Positions 1 through 5,465 of a stretch of 5,465 nt of DNA are shown here, piece after piece (position 1 is the first letter of the stretch; the number at the start of each line of letters is the position of its first letter). The position numbers and the translations under genes are program-made. Source of the stretch: an uncultured Desulfobulbus sp. (GTDB lineage: Bacteria; Desulfobacterota; Desulfobulbia; Desulfobulbales; Desulfobulbaceae); NCBI GenBank assembly GCA_946539945.1, contig CAMNHX010000130.1:1-5465 (forward strand). Reading direction: 5' to 3'. A model generated the notes under the pieces. The model was not told the DNA's origin and did not search any database. It worked only from the letters and a program-made list of their open reading frames with translations.

Positions 1-1
1 G

Positions 2-769
2 TGCGCCATCCTGCCCCTGGACACGGCGCTCGACGCGGCGGACAAAATCCGCAAAGCCTACACCATGGGTTTTGTCCGCTACACCGAAAGCGGCCCGGAG
101 GAACTGGACGGCGCGGTTCCGGCAGATACGGCCAAGCTCGGCCTGCATCTGGGCAAGGCGGACAAAATTTCCATTTCCGGAGCCATTGTCATTGCCCACC
201 ACAAAACTCCCCTGCGGGAAGTACTGCAGGACGCCCACAAGGTGCTGGACAAGGTGGCCAAGGACAGGGCGGGCCGCAATGCGCTTGCCATCCGCCTGAA
301 AAAGCGGTCCGGCGGGGATCGGGATTTGTGGTTCAAATGGGAGGCCCCAAATCCCTATCTGGACGGCCAGGATGACGCGCTGCCCAAGGAATCCCTTTTG
401 GATTCCCTGAAGCAGGTAATGCGGGGCGTTGCCGACGACATTCTGGGCGGCAGCCTGCTCTACCGTTTGGCTGACCTGAAAGACGCGCTCGCGCCGCTGG
501 CCTCGGATGGCGCGGATGAGGCGGCGAACCGGGACAAGGTGGTCAAACTGATCGCCTACGAGGTGGGCCATTCCGGCAAGCTGTGGCAGCACGAGGACCG
601 GGGCGCGAACACCGAACTCTTCGCCTGCCGCCTGGCCGGGCTGATGCTACACGAGGCCGAAAAACAGGGCGACAAAAGCGACAAAACAGCCAAAGACGAC
701 TGGTACAACCCGGAGGCGGCGGTCATTGCCCATTTTCTCGCTCTACCCACGGAAAGGAGGGACGCATGA
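2..769 (+). CDS. cmr2: Cas10/Cmr2, C-terminal fragment (type III-B CRISPR complex large subunit)
   Basis: This is the last 255 residues of Cas10 (Cmr2), the large subunit of the type III-B complex; the 5' part lies before the window. In the family, Cas10 senses target RNA bound by the crRNA complex, makes cyclic oligoadenylates at a GGDD site in its second palm domain, and often has an N-terminal HD nuclease domain. Frame 2 is open from the first base, beginning C-A-I-L-P-L-D-T-A-L, which is the stretch that normally follows the GGDD motif directly, so the active site itself is not visible. Family landmarks present are IAHHKTPL (fragment residues 64-71), GRNALAI (about 91-97) and KRSGG (101-105), ending the palm domain. 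A mostly helical C-terminal region of about 150 residues follows. The ATG at 65 is internal, not a start. The stop overlaps the cmr3 start (ATGA, 766-769). Identification rests on these motifs and on the following cmr genes. The HD domain cannot be assessed. Confidence 0.93.
   Translation, partial: CAILPLDTALDAADKIRKAYTMGFVRYTESGPEELDGAVPADTAKLGLHLGKADKISISGAIVIAHHKTPLREVLQDAHKVLDKVAKDRAGRNALAIRLKKRSGGDRDLWFKWEAPNPYLDGQDDALPKESLLDSLKQVMRGVADDILGGSLLYRLADLKDALAPLASDGADEAANRDKVVKLIAYEVGHSGKLWQHEDRGANTELFACRLAGLMLHEAEKQGDKSDKTAKDDWYNPEAAVIAHFLALPTERRDA
755..760 (+). promoter_or_regulatory. Ribosome binding site of cmr3
   Basis: AGGAGG, a perfect Shine-Dalgarno core, lies inside the end of cmr2 and 5 bases before the ATG at 766. 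It fixes the cmr3 start at 766 rather than at the in-frame ATG at 583, which would bury about 60 residues of arginine-rich shadow sequence inside cmr2. Confidence 0.85.
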
Positions 770-1749
770 AGACCTGGTACAGCATCACGCCGGTGGATAC
801 TCTGTTCTTGCGGGGCGCAGAACCCATGGAAGCTGGGCAACCTAGCCGGGAGGCCCTGTTCCCGCCGCCGGTATCCGTCATTGCGGGTGCTCTGCGCACC
901 GCAGTGCTCAAGCAGGAAGGCATCACCTTTGCCGACTACAAAGCCGGGAAATGCCCCAAGGAGGTCCTTGAGTCTGTCGGTTCCTGCGGCGGCCCTGCGC
1001 CCTTCCAGGTTGGAGCGGTGTTGCTCGGTCGGGGCGGGGCGGTGTATGTGCCCTGCCCGGTCCACTGCTTTGCCGATAGCGCGGAGTTGAAGGAGTACAG
1101 GAAGAAAACTGAGGGCAAGCAGACAACGCTGAATATTCACCGGGCCGTGCCGCTTTCCAAGGAAGCCGCCGCCCTGTTCCTGCATTCTTCAGCAGGCGCG
1201 GACCTACCCTTGGTGCATGATATGCTTGATCCCAAGCCCCTTGCTGGTTGCTGGCTGCGGCTGGACTGTCTGGGCAAGGCGAAATTGGCGGCGGGCGAGC
1301 TGCTTGCGGCTTCCGACCTGTACGACGTGGAGGTCCGTACCGGCATCGCCGTTGACGAAAAACGCAAGGTCAGGGAGGGAGCCATCTATTCGGCGACCCA
1401 TATCCGTCTGCGACCGGACGTGCATCTTGTGATCGGCCTCGACCGCGCCCCTGACCTGACGGACAAGGGTACTCTTGCCCTGGGTGGGGAACAGCGCCTT
1501 TGCGGTTATAAACGCTGCAAGGGGCCGGATTTACCTCAAGCAGACGGTTCCGCAGGTCTGTACCTTGCCCTGGCCCCGGTGGAACTGACCGAAGCTGTCC
1601 TGCCCTACGTCTTTGCCGCTGCCAAACCGGTCACGCTGGCGGGTTGGGATTTGGCCAAGGGTTTTCACAAGGCCACCACGACCTGGCTGTCTGCCGGGAC
1701 CGTGTTTACCGAAAACATCAACACTCTCTGCATCCCTCTGGCTCAATAA
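766..1749 (+). CDS. cmr3: Cmr3, type III-B RAMP protein (Cas5-like, binds crRNA 5' tag)
   Basis: Cmr3 is the Cas5-type RAMP subunit that sits beside Cas10 at the foot of the Cmr complex and holds the 5' tag of the crRNA. The 327-residue length fits the family. It opens with the typical beta strand and PVDTLFLRG (residues 9-17), followed by the hallmark FPPPVSVIAGALRTA block (32-46). Further landmarks are the VEVRTGIAVD segment (188-197) with the downstream EGAIYSATHIRL stretch, the glycine-rich LGGEQR (239-244), and a C-terminal GWDLAKGFHK...SAGTVF region from residue 293 that matches the second RRM-like half of the family. The start at 766 is chosen for its AGGAGG site and the 4-base overlap with the cmr2 stop, which suggests translational coupling. 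The usual FFRDGRPF-type motif near residue 16 is altered here (FLRGAEPM), a variation seen near a non-catalytic loop. No nuclease activity is expected. Confidence 0.95.
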   Translation: MKTWYSITPVDTLFLRGAEPMEAGQPSREALFPPPVSVIAGALRTAVLKQEGITFADYKAGKCPKEVLESVGSCGGPAPFQVGAVLLGRGGAVYVPCPVHCFADSAELKEYRKKTEGKQTTLNIHRAVPLSKEAAALFLHSSAGADLPLVHDMLDPKPLAGCWLRLDCLGKAKLAAGELLAASDLYDVEVRTGIAVDEKRKVREGAIYSATHIRLRPDVHLVIGLDRAPDLTDKGTLALGGEQRLCGYKRCKGPDLPQADGSAGLYLALAPVELTEAVLPYVFAAAKPVTLAGWDLAKGFHKATTTWLSAGTVFTENINTLCIPLAQ

Positions 1750-1750
1750 A

Positions 1751-1755
1751 AGGAG
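1751..1755 (+). promoter_or_regulatory. Ribosome binding site of cmr4
   Basis: AGGAG lies in the 15-base gap after the cmr3 stop, 9 bases before the ATG at 1765. It supports independent initiation of cmr4, the subunit needed in several copies per complex. Confidence 0.8.
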
Positions 1756-1764
1756 AACAACGCC

Positions 1765-2631
1765 ATGAAACAGCAAGCATCCCTGCTCGGCCTCTACGCC
1801 ATCAGCCCCTGCCATGTGGGCAGCGGCAGTTCCGTGGGTGTGGTCGATCTGCCCATCCAGCGTGAGCGCCACACCAACTGGCCGGTCATTCAGGCATCCG
1901 GCATGAAAGGTGCGCTCCGCGCCCACTTCGAGCGCTTCAAAAACGCGATCAAAGACAAGCCCGCCGAAGAGACGTTCAAAAACATCACCGAACTGGTCTT
2001 CGGCGCGGAAACCCAGAAAGGGGATCATGCCGGTTCCCTTTCAGTCGGCGACGTGAAAATTCTCGCCTTTCCCATGCGGTCCAACATCGCGCCCTTTGTC
2101 TGGATCACCTGTCCGGCAGTCTTGCAACGCCTGAACCGCGACTTGGCCTTGGCCGGACGGAAACCAATGGATCTTTCGGGCCTCAAGGTTGATTCCGGCA
2201 AGGCCCTGTGGATCGGCGACGCGATTCAGGACGGTTCTATCCTGCTGGAAGACATGGAGGTGCGGGCTACGGGCAAGCTCGCCTTGAGCGGCGACGCCGC
2301 CCGCCTGTTCGCCAAGGCGGACCGGCTTCTGGTGGTGGATGACGAGGTGTTCAATTACGGCGTTTCGCACTGCACTTCGGTCATGGCCCAGATCAAGATC
2401 AACCAGGCAACCGGAACCACCGAAACCGGGTCCCTGCGCTATCAGGAGGAACTGCCTGCCGATACCCTGATGTACACGGTGATCTTCTGGGGCGATTCCC
2501 GGGACGAAAAGGCCAGCCTTCAGGCCGACGCCATTCGCGGCTACATCGAAAAGGAGGTGGTGGCGGGCCATATCCAAATCGGCGGCGACGAAACTTTGGG
2601 TCGCGGTCTGTTTGAACTGGACTGGTGCTGA
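1765..2631 (+). CDS. cmr4: Cmr4, type III-B RAMP backbone subunit (target RNA cleavage)
   Basis: Cmr4 is the Cas7-type subunit that polymerises along the crRNA and cuts bound target RNA at 6-nucleotide intervals. The 288-residue length is normal. The N-terminal block LGLYAISPCHVGSGSSVG (8-25) leads into VVDLPIQRER (26-35). Asp28 occupies the position of the catalytic aspartate known in this family, so RNA cleavage is probably intact. Other family landmarks are the HAGSLSVGDVKILAFPMRS region in the middle of the protein, the TSVMAQIKI segment, and the C-terminal glycine-rich GGDETLGRG (273-281). The glycine-rich crRNA-contact loop, usually GSSLKGALR, reads ASGMKGALR here (44-52), a mild deviation. 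The gene sits 15 bases after cmr3 and 15 bases before cmr5, each with its own strong ribosome site. Identification is secure. Confidence 0.97.
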   Translation: MKQQASLLGLYAISPCHVGSGSSVGVVDLPIQRERHTNWPVIQASGMKGALRAHFERFKNAIKDKPAEETFKNITELVFGAETQKGDHAGSLSVGDVKILAFPMRSNIAPFVWITCPAVLQRLNRDLALAGRKPMDLSGLKVDSGKALWIGDAIQDGSILLEDMEVRATGKLALSGDAARLFAKADRLLVVDDEVFNYGVSHCTSVMAQIKINQATGTTETGSLRYQEELPADTLMYTVIFWGDSRDEKASLQADAIRGYIEKEVVAGHIQIGGDETLGRGLFELDWC

Positions 2632-2634
2632 AAA

Positions 2635-2641
2635 GAGGAGG
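2635..2641 (+). promoter_or_regulatory. Ribosome binding site of cmr5
   Basis: GAGGAGG lies just after the cmr4 stop and 5 bases before the ATG at 2647. It is a strong site that fixes the cmr5 start. Confidence 0.82.
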
Positions 2642-2646
2642 CGATC

Positions 2647-3063
2647 ATGCAAACCAAGGAACAACAGCGTTCAAAGTTCGCCCTTGAGCAGGTGGAAAAG
2701 GTTTTCCGCATTCCGGAGAAAGCCGACCTAGTGGTAGACAAGGAGACCGCCAACTTCGTGGTCGGCGTGCCGACCATGATTCTGACCAACGGATTGGGCC
2801 AGACCTTGGCGTTCATCCTGTCCAAGGAAGACCAAAAGAAGCCGTACTTTGCCAAAACATTTCAGGTTATTCGGGATTGGCTGGTGAAACAAAAGCGGCC
2901 CAATCTCGACGCCACGGAGAAGCTCGGATTTCTTAAACAAATTGCCGCCCTTGACCAGAAAGAATATCTGTGGGCACAACAGGAAACCTTGTGCCTGCTC
3001 CAATGGTTGAAGCGGTATGTCCGCGCTTTTCAAGACCCCGCAAGCAAGGAGCCGCAACGATGA
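2647..3063 (+). CDS. cmr5: Cmr5, type III-B small subunit (Cas11-like)
   Basis: Cmr5 is the small, all-helical Cas11-type subunit. Copies of it line the belly of the Cmr complex and help guide the target RNA; it has no catalytic role. The 138-residue protein has the family pattern: an N-terminal helix with QQRSKFALEQVEKV (6-19), the central PTMILTNGLGQTLAFILSK stretch (42-60, the most diagnostic part), a Y..TF..I..WL helix, and a C-terminal helix ending CLLQWLKRYVRAF. Charged residues are abundant and no signal peptide or membrane segment is seen. The stop overlaps the cmr6 start as ATGA (3060-3063), so cmr5 and cmr6 are probably translationally coupled. Identification comes from the pattern plus its position between cmr4 and cmr6. 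Confidence 0.94.
   Translation: MQTKEQQRSKFALEQVEKVFRIPEKADLVVDKETANFVVGVPTMILTNGLGQTLAFILSKEDQKKPYFAKTFQVIRDWLVKQKRPNLDATEKLGFLKQIAALDQKEYLWAQQETLCLLQWLKRYVRAFQDPASKEPQR
3046..3051 (+). promoter_or_regulatory. Ribosome binding site of cmr6
   Basis: AAGGAG near the end of cmr5, 8 bases before the ATG at 3060. It favours that start over the upstream in-frame ATG at 2970, which has no such site and would add 30 residues encoded inside cmr5. Confidence 0.78.
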
Positions 3064-4502
3064 ACACCCCCATCCTTCCGACATATCAACGTGAACTTTT
3101 GGAACAGGGACAGACCGGCAACGCGGCGCTCTTCTTCGCACGAATGACTCAATGGTGGTGGGATAAAGAGAAGGATAAAGAGAAGGGAAAAAAGCTGGAA
3201 GCCAAATATCAGACCGGAACCGACAAAAAAGGCAAGCCTCTCCTGGATTCCTCAATCGTGCTGTTGGGAAAACAGGTCAACACGCGCTTCCAGGGGGCCG
3301 AAGCCGCACTTGCGGCCATCCACGACCGGCAAACTGGCTTTTTGGGGGCAACGGCACATCACGCCGGGACGACCAAAAGTGGCTTGGCCCTGGAAATCCG
3401 GGCGCGACTAACAGCTCCCTTTGTTTCAGGACTCGGGTCCGGCCATCCCACGGAAACCGGTCTGATTCTGGACCGCAACAGCGGCCTGCCCTACATCCCG
3501 GCATCCAGCATCAAGGGCGTGCTGCGCCTGGCCTGCGCCCTGTACATTGCGGAGACCGATCCGGCATACAAGGACAAGGAAGACCTCAAGGAAATCCCGG
3601 ACGATCACCCGCTTTTGCGCCGCTATTTCGGCGATACGGACACCGGCAAGGCGGACGGTATGCGAGGCCAACTCGTGTTTCTGGACGCCTTTCCGGCGGA
3701 GATTCCCGACAAGCTGCTCAAGGCCGACATCATGAACCCGCATTTCGGCCAGTACTATTCCGGTGCGCAGGGGCCGCTGGAGACCGAGAATCCCATCCCG
3801 GTCAAGTTTCTGGCCGTGGCGCCGGGAACCGAATTCGTGTTCCGCTGCTTTGCCTCGCCCCTGCCGGAACGCAAGCCGGACGACAAGGACGCCGCCGTAT
3901 TCCGCCCCTTCGGCGAAAAGGATGAAGAGACGGTCGTCGCCCTGTTCAAACGCGCCTTTGCCCAACTGGGCTTTGGTGGCAAGACGTCCATTGGGTATGG
4001 CAGATTTGCGGAGCAAAGCATCAAACGCGGTTCGGAGGTCATTCCGCCCCCGCCGCCGAAGCCTTGGGACTCTTGGCTCAATGAACTGGAGGACGTCAAG
4101 GATTGGGACAAGCTCAAGGCGCTCATCTTCGACAAGCCGGAAGCCGAAGCCTGGCGTGGAGAAAATGGTGTTGCTCAAACAGTGGAAGCACTCTGCAAAA
4201 AGGTGCGGGATTCCCGGCGCAAGAACTGGACTGCGGAACAGGACGCCTCCTGCGCCGCATGGCTGCAACCGGCTGGCATTATGTGGGAACCCCTGTCTGA
4301 CTTGGAGTGCCTGATTTGGAAACTCGCGGACTACGGGACGTACAAGTCCAAAAACATCGACCTCGCCGCGCTCACGCTGCCGGAGGCCCAAGCTCTGCAA
4401 GCCCGGCTCAAGGAGTGGAAGTGCAACGACAAAAGGGCCAGGGGCGACAAGACGGCTCACTGGAAAAAGCTGCAAGACCGCATCCGGGAACTCAAACCAT
4501 GA
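3060..4502 (+). CDS. cmr6: Cmr6, type III-B RAMP protein with a long C-terminal extension
   Basis: Cmr6 is a Cas7-type RAMP that caps the head of the Cmr filament next to Cmr1 and contacts the 3' part of the crRNA. The core (about residues 80-325) carries the family landmarks: SGLGSGHPTETGLILD (123-138), GLPYIPASSIKGVLR (142-156; usually PGSSIKG, so Ala148 replaces Gly), and LGFGGKTSIGYGRF (303-316). At 480 residues it is clearly longer than the roughly 300 I expect for the family. The N-terminal part has a lysine-rich insert, with DKEK twice at 35-42. After a five-proline run (329-333) comes a segment of about 150 residues starting KPWDSWLNELEDVKDWDKL, rich in Trp, Lys and Glu and probably helical, which I do not recognise. 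The start at 3060 overlaps the cmr5 stop (ATGA) and has an AAGGAG site. The stop overlaps the next gene's start in the same way. The Cmr6 core is secure; the role of the tail is unknown. Confidence 0.93.
   Translation: MNTPILPTYQRELLEQGQTGNAALFFARMTQWWWDKEKDKEKGKKLEAKYQTGTDKKGKPLLDSSIVLLGKQVNTRFQGAEAALAAIHDRQTGFLGATAHHAGTTKSGLALEIRARLTAPFVSGLGSGHPTETGLILDRNSGLPYIPASSIKGVLRLACALYIAETDPAYKDKEDLKEIPDDHPLLRRYFGDTDTGKADGMRGQLVFLDAFPAEIPDKLLKADIMNPHFGQYYSGAQGPLETENPIPVKFLAVAPGTEFVFRCFASPLPERKPDDKDAAVFRPFGEKDEETVVALFKRAFAQLGFGGKTSIGYGRFAEQSIKRGSEVIPPPPPKPWDSWLNELEDVKDWDKLKALIFDKPEAEAWRGENGVAQTVEALCKKVRDSRRKNWTAEQDASCAAWLQPAGIMWEPLSDLECLIWKLADYGTYKSKNIDLAALTLPEAQALQARLKEWKCNDKRARGDKTAHWKKLQDRIRELKP
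3161..3184 (+). repeat. Perfect 12-base tandem duplication inside cmr6
   Basis: The unit GGATAAAGAGAA occurs twice in tandem at 3161-3172 and 3173-3184. It is in frame and encodes the repeated DKEK of the lysine-rich insert in Cmr6 (residues 35-42). It probably arose by replication slippage and could vary in copy number without breaking the frame. Confidence 0.85.
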
Positions 4503-5368
4503 CCACCGACGCCAAGTCTCCCGTCAGCGAAGTCACCCTGCGTCGCATCCGGCGCTTCCGGCTGATCGACGACGTGTTCATGCGGGTCTGCTTTCAGGAT
4601 AACATCGAGTGTACGCAACTGGTCTTGCGCATCATTCTGGACAAGCCGGATTTGCAGGTGCAAAGCGTGACCGCGCAAAAGCAGCTCTCCAGCCTGCATG
4701 GCCGCACGATCTGCCTGGACATTGAGGCGACTGACAGCGCGGGCCGACTGTACGACATCGAAATCCAGCGCAAGGACGAAGGCGCCCGACCCAAACGGGC
4801 GCGTGGTCACCAGAGTCTCATGGATGCGGCCACCCTGGGCAGGAACGAAGATTTCGAGCAGCTGCCGGAATGTTTTGTCATCTTCATCACCGAACACGAC
4901 GTGCTGAAGGGTGGCCTGCCACTCTACCGCATCGAGCGCGTGATTGCCGAGACCGGCCTACCCTTTGGCGACGGCACGCGCATCATCTACGTGAACGGTG
5001 CGATGCGGGAAGGCGATACGCCCTTGGCCCGGCTGATGCACGATTTTTTCTGCACCGAGCCGAAGGATATGCACTACAAGCTTTTGGCCGAAGTGACCAG
5101 CCATCACAAAACCAACCCCGAGGAGATTCGCAAGATGAGCAGCGTCATTGAAGAAATTCTGGAAGAAGGTCGCATCAAAGGCCGCGAGGAGGGCATGACC
5201 ACCGCGATGAGGCGTATGCTCGATGTTCTGCTTCAGGAGGGTAAATTCTCCTGCGAGGAAATGGCGAAATACACCAGCCTGCCCCTGGACGAGGTGCAGC
5301 GACGGGCGGAGGAGCGCCGGAGCAGGCAGCAATCCTCGGAGGAACCATGGACATCCCCCAAATCATGA
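4499..5368 (+). CDS. PD-(D/E)XK nuclease-like protein of the Rpn / transposase-like family
   Basis: This 289-residue protein looks like the PD-(D/E)XK nuclease family often labelled 'family transposase' or Rpn (recombination-promoting nuclease). Members are DNA endonucleases found in many copies per genome. The N-terminus has the usual RRFRLIDDVFMRVCF helix (18-32). The core reads ICLDIEATDSAGRLYDIEIQ (71-90), giving a likely metal site of Asp74, Glu88 and Gln90, the E-x-Q form of the ExK motif common in this family. A hydrophobic strand CFVIFITEHD (125-134) follows. The C-terminal third is helical (from about 205), with the typical EEGRIKGREEG repeat and a helix-turn-helix-like SCEEMAKYTSLPLDEVQ tail. 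The start at 4499 overlaps the cmr6 stop (ATGA) and fits the family N-terminus; an open frame upstream to 4307 is a shadow of cmr6. Only a weak GGGAA (4486-4490) serves as ribosome site, so translation probably depends on cmr6. No CARF or SAVED sensor is visible, so a CRISPR role is unproven. Confidence 0.88.
   Translation: MTTDAKSPVSEVTLRRIRRFRLIDDVFMRVCFQDNIECTQLVLRIILDKPDLQVQSVTAQKQLSSLHGRTICLDIEATDSAGRLYDIEIQRKDEGARPKRARGHQSLMDAATLGRNEDFEQLPECFVIFITEHDVLKGGLPLYRIERVIAETGLPFGDGTRIIYVNGAMREGDTPLARLMHDFFCTEPKDMHYKLLAEVTSHHKTNPEEIRKMSSVIEEILEEGRIKGREEGMTTAMRRMLDVLLQEGKFSCEEMAKYTSLPLDEVQRRAEERRSRQQSSEEPWTSPKS
4520..4544 (+). repeat. 25-base direct repeat, first copy (nuclease gene 5' end)
   Basis: These 25 bases, encoding PVSEVTLR (residues 8-15) of the nuclease, recur without mismatch at 5386-5410. 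The second copy is at the same distance (21 bases) from an ATGAC start. The repeat is the 5' homologous block of the remnant gene. Confidence 0.95.
5044..5098 (+). repeat. 55-base direct repeat, first copy (nuclease gene middle)
   Basis: These 55 bases, covering about residues 182-200 of the nuclease (FFCTEPKD to AEVT), recur without mismatch at 5411-5465, where the window ends. In the second copy this block is joined directly to the 25-base block, skipping 4545-5043 of the intact gene. Confidence 0.95.
5338..5344 (+). promoter_or_regulatory. Ribosome binding site before the nuclease remnant
   Basis: GGAGGAA lies inside the end of the intact nuclease gene, with its GGAGG core 4 bases before the ATG at 5347. 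It favours that ATG as the original start of the second copy over the ATG at 5365. The spacing is slightly short. Confidence 0.6.
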
Positions 5369-5385
5369 CGGAACGTATCGAACAG

Positions 5386-5410
5386 CCCGTCAGCGAAGTC
5401 ACCCTGCGTC
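5386..5410 (+). repeat. 25-base direct repeat, second copy
   Basis: Identical to 4520-4544. It ends exactly at the deletion junction of the remnant gene. No shared bases are visible at the junction between the two parental sites. Confidence 0.95.
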
Positions 5411-5465
5411 TTTTTTCTGCACCGAGCCGAAGGATATGCACTACAAGCTTTTGGCCGAAGTGACC
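5411..5465 (+). repeat. 55-base direct repeat, second copy, reaching the window end
   Basis: Identical to 5044-5098 up to the last base, so the true length of the repeat is not known. It forms the 3' block of the remnant nuclease gene. Confidence 0.95.

Larger units (their letters stand above)
5347..5465 (+). pseudogene. Frameshifted, internally deleted second copy of the nuclease gene (runs off window)
   Basis: From the ATG at 5347 the frame reads MDIPQIMTERIEQPVSEVTLR, the last part matching the start of the intact nuclease. After base 5410 the sequence jumps to the equivalent of position 5044 of the intact gene, losing 499 bases (4545-5043), which encode the whole PD-(D/E)XK core. Because 499 is not a multiple of three, the downstream block is read out of frame (LFSAPSRR...) and stops at 5461-5463, giving only 38 residues. 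The in-frame ATG at 5365 overlaps the stop of the intact gene (ATGA). Both homologous blocks are identical to the intact copy over 80 bases in total, while the codons between the start and residue 8 differ, so it is a mosaic paralogue rather than a simple copy. It cannot make an active nuclease. What follows beyond the window is unknown. Confidence 0.82.

Noticed and set aside
1..375. Open frame of 124 codons starting with GTG at base 1
   Set aside because: Low-complexity Gly/Arg/Gln-rich translation, a shadow of cmr2, which is supported by motifs in frame 2.
583..765. Possible N-terminal extension of Cmr3 from the ATG at 583
   Set aside because: It would overlap cmr2 by 187 bases and encode arginine-rich shadow sequence; the ATG at 766 has a perfect AGGAGG and matches the family N-terminus.
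2970..3059. Possible 30-residue N-terminal extension of Cmr6
   Set aside because: It is read inside cmr5 in another frame and has no ribosome site; the ATG at 3060 has AAGGAG and an ATGA overlap.
3426..4475. Long antisense open frame (349 codons, minus strand) opposite cmr6
   Set aside because: It lies wholly within the well-supported cmr6, its translation has no recognisable domain, and long antisense frames are common in high-GC coding DNA.
4307..4498. Possible N-terminal extension of the nuclease from 4307
   Set aside because: It is out-of-frame reading of the cmr6 tail and has no family similarity; the family N-terminus begins at about 4499.
5365..5463. A functional 32-38 residue peptide gene at the window end
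   Set aside because: Its sequence is explained as a frameshifted junction of two blocks of the nuclease gene; nothing suggests selection for the peptide itself.
1..5465. CRISPR array, cas6, cas1/cas2, cmr1 or a CARF effector in this window
   Set aside because: Every stretch is filled by the genes listed; no regularly spaced repeats or matching protein motifs are visible. They may lie outside the window.
4499..5465. Insertion sequence with terminal inverted repeats around the nuclease genes
   Set aside because: No inverted repeats or target-site duplications are visible at the gene edges; only direct homology between the two copies is seen.

Overview
The window is a tightly packed, all plus-strand fragment of a type III-B (Cmr) CRISPR-Cas effector operon, followed by a gene for a PD-(D/E)XK nuclease of the Rpn / transposase-like type and the start of a broken second copy of that gene. 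The high-GC coding style, the strong AGGAGG-type ribosome sites and the character of the nuclease suggest a Gram-negative bacterium. A sulfate-reducing deltaproteobacterium (Desulfovibrio-like) is my best guess, at low confidence because no taxonomic marker is present.

Layout: 2-769, C-terminal part of Cas10/Cmr2, cut by the window edge just downstream of where the GGDD motif should lie; 766-1749, cmr3; 1765-2631, cmr4 (backbone subunit with the expected catalytic Asp); 2647-3063, cmr5 (small subunit); 3060-4502, cmr6, with an extra C-terminal segment of about 150 residues; 4499-5368, the PD-(D/E)XK nuclease-like gene; 5347-5465, a frameshifted, internally deleted remnant of a second nuclease copy that runs to the window edge. 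There is essentially no intergenic DNA: the largest gap is 15 bases. I see no promoter, terminator, tRNA, CRISPR array or insertion sequence with inverted repeats.

How the genes work together: Cmr2 to Cmr6, with Cmr1 presumably encoded outside the window, form the crRNA-guided complex that binds target RNA. Cmr4 cuts the RNA at regular intervals, and Cas10 is activated to make cyclic oligoadenylate and, if its HD domain is present, to cut DNA. Four of the gene junctions are ATGA stop/start overlaps, so translation is probably coupled along the transcript. The nuclease is joined to cmr6 by the same kind of overlap and is therefore probably co-expressed with the complex, but nothing in its sequence (no CARF or SAVED sensor visible) shows a role in CRISPR immunity.

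The core is a canonical Cmr module, not a new system. The parts worth a second look are the nuclease coupled to cmr6, the mosaic deletion remnant behind it, and the long Cmr6 tail.
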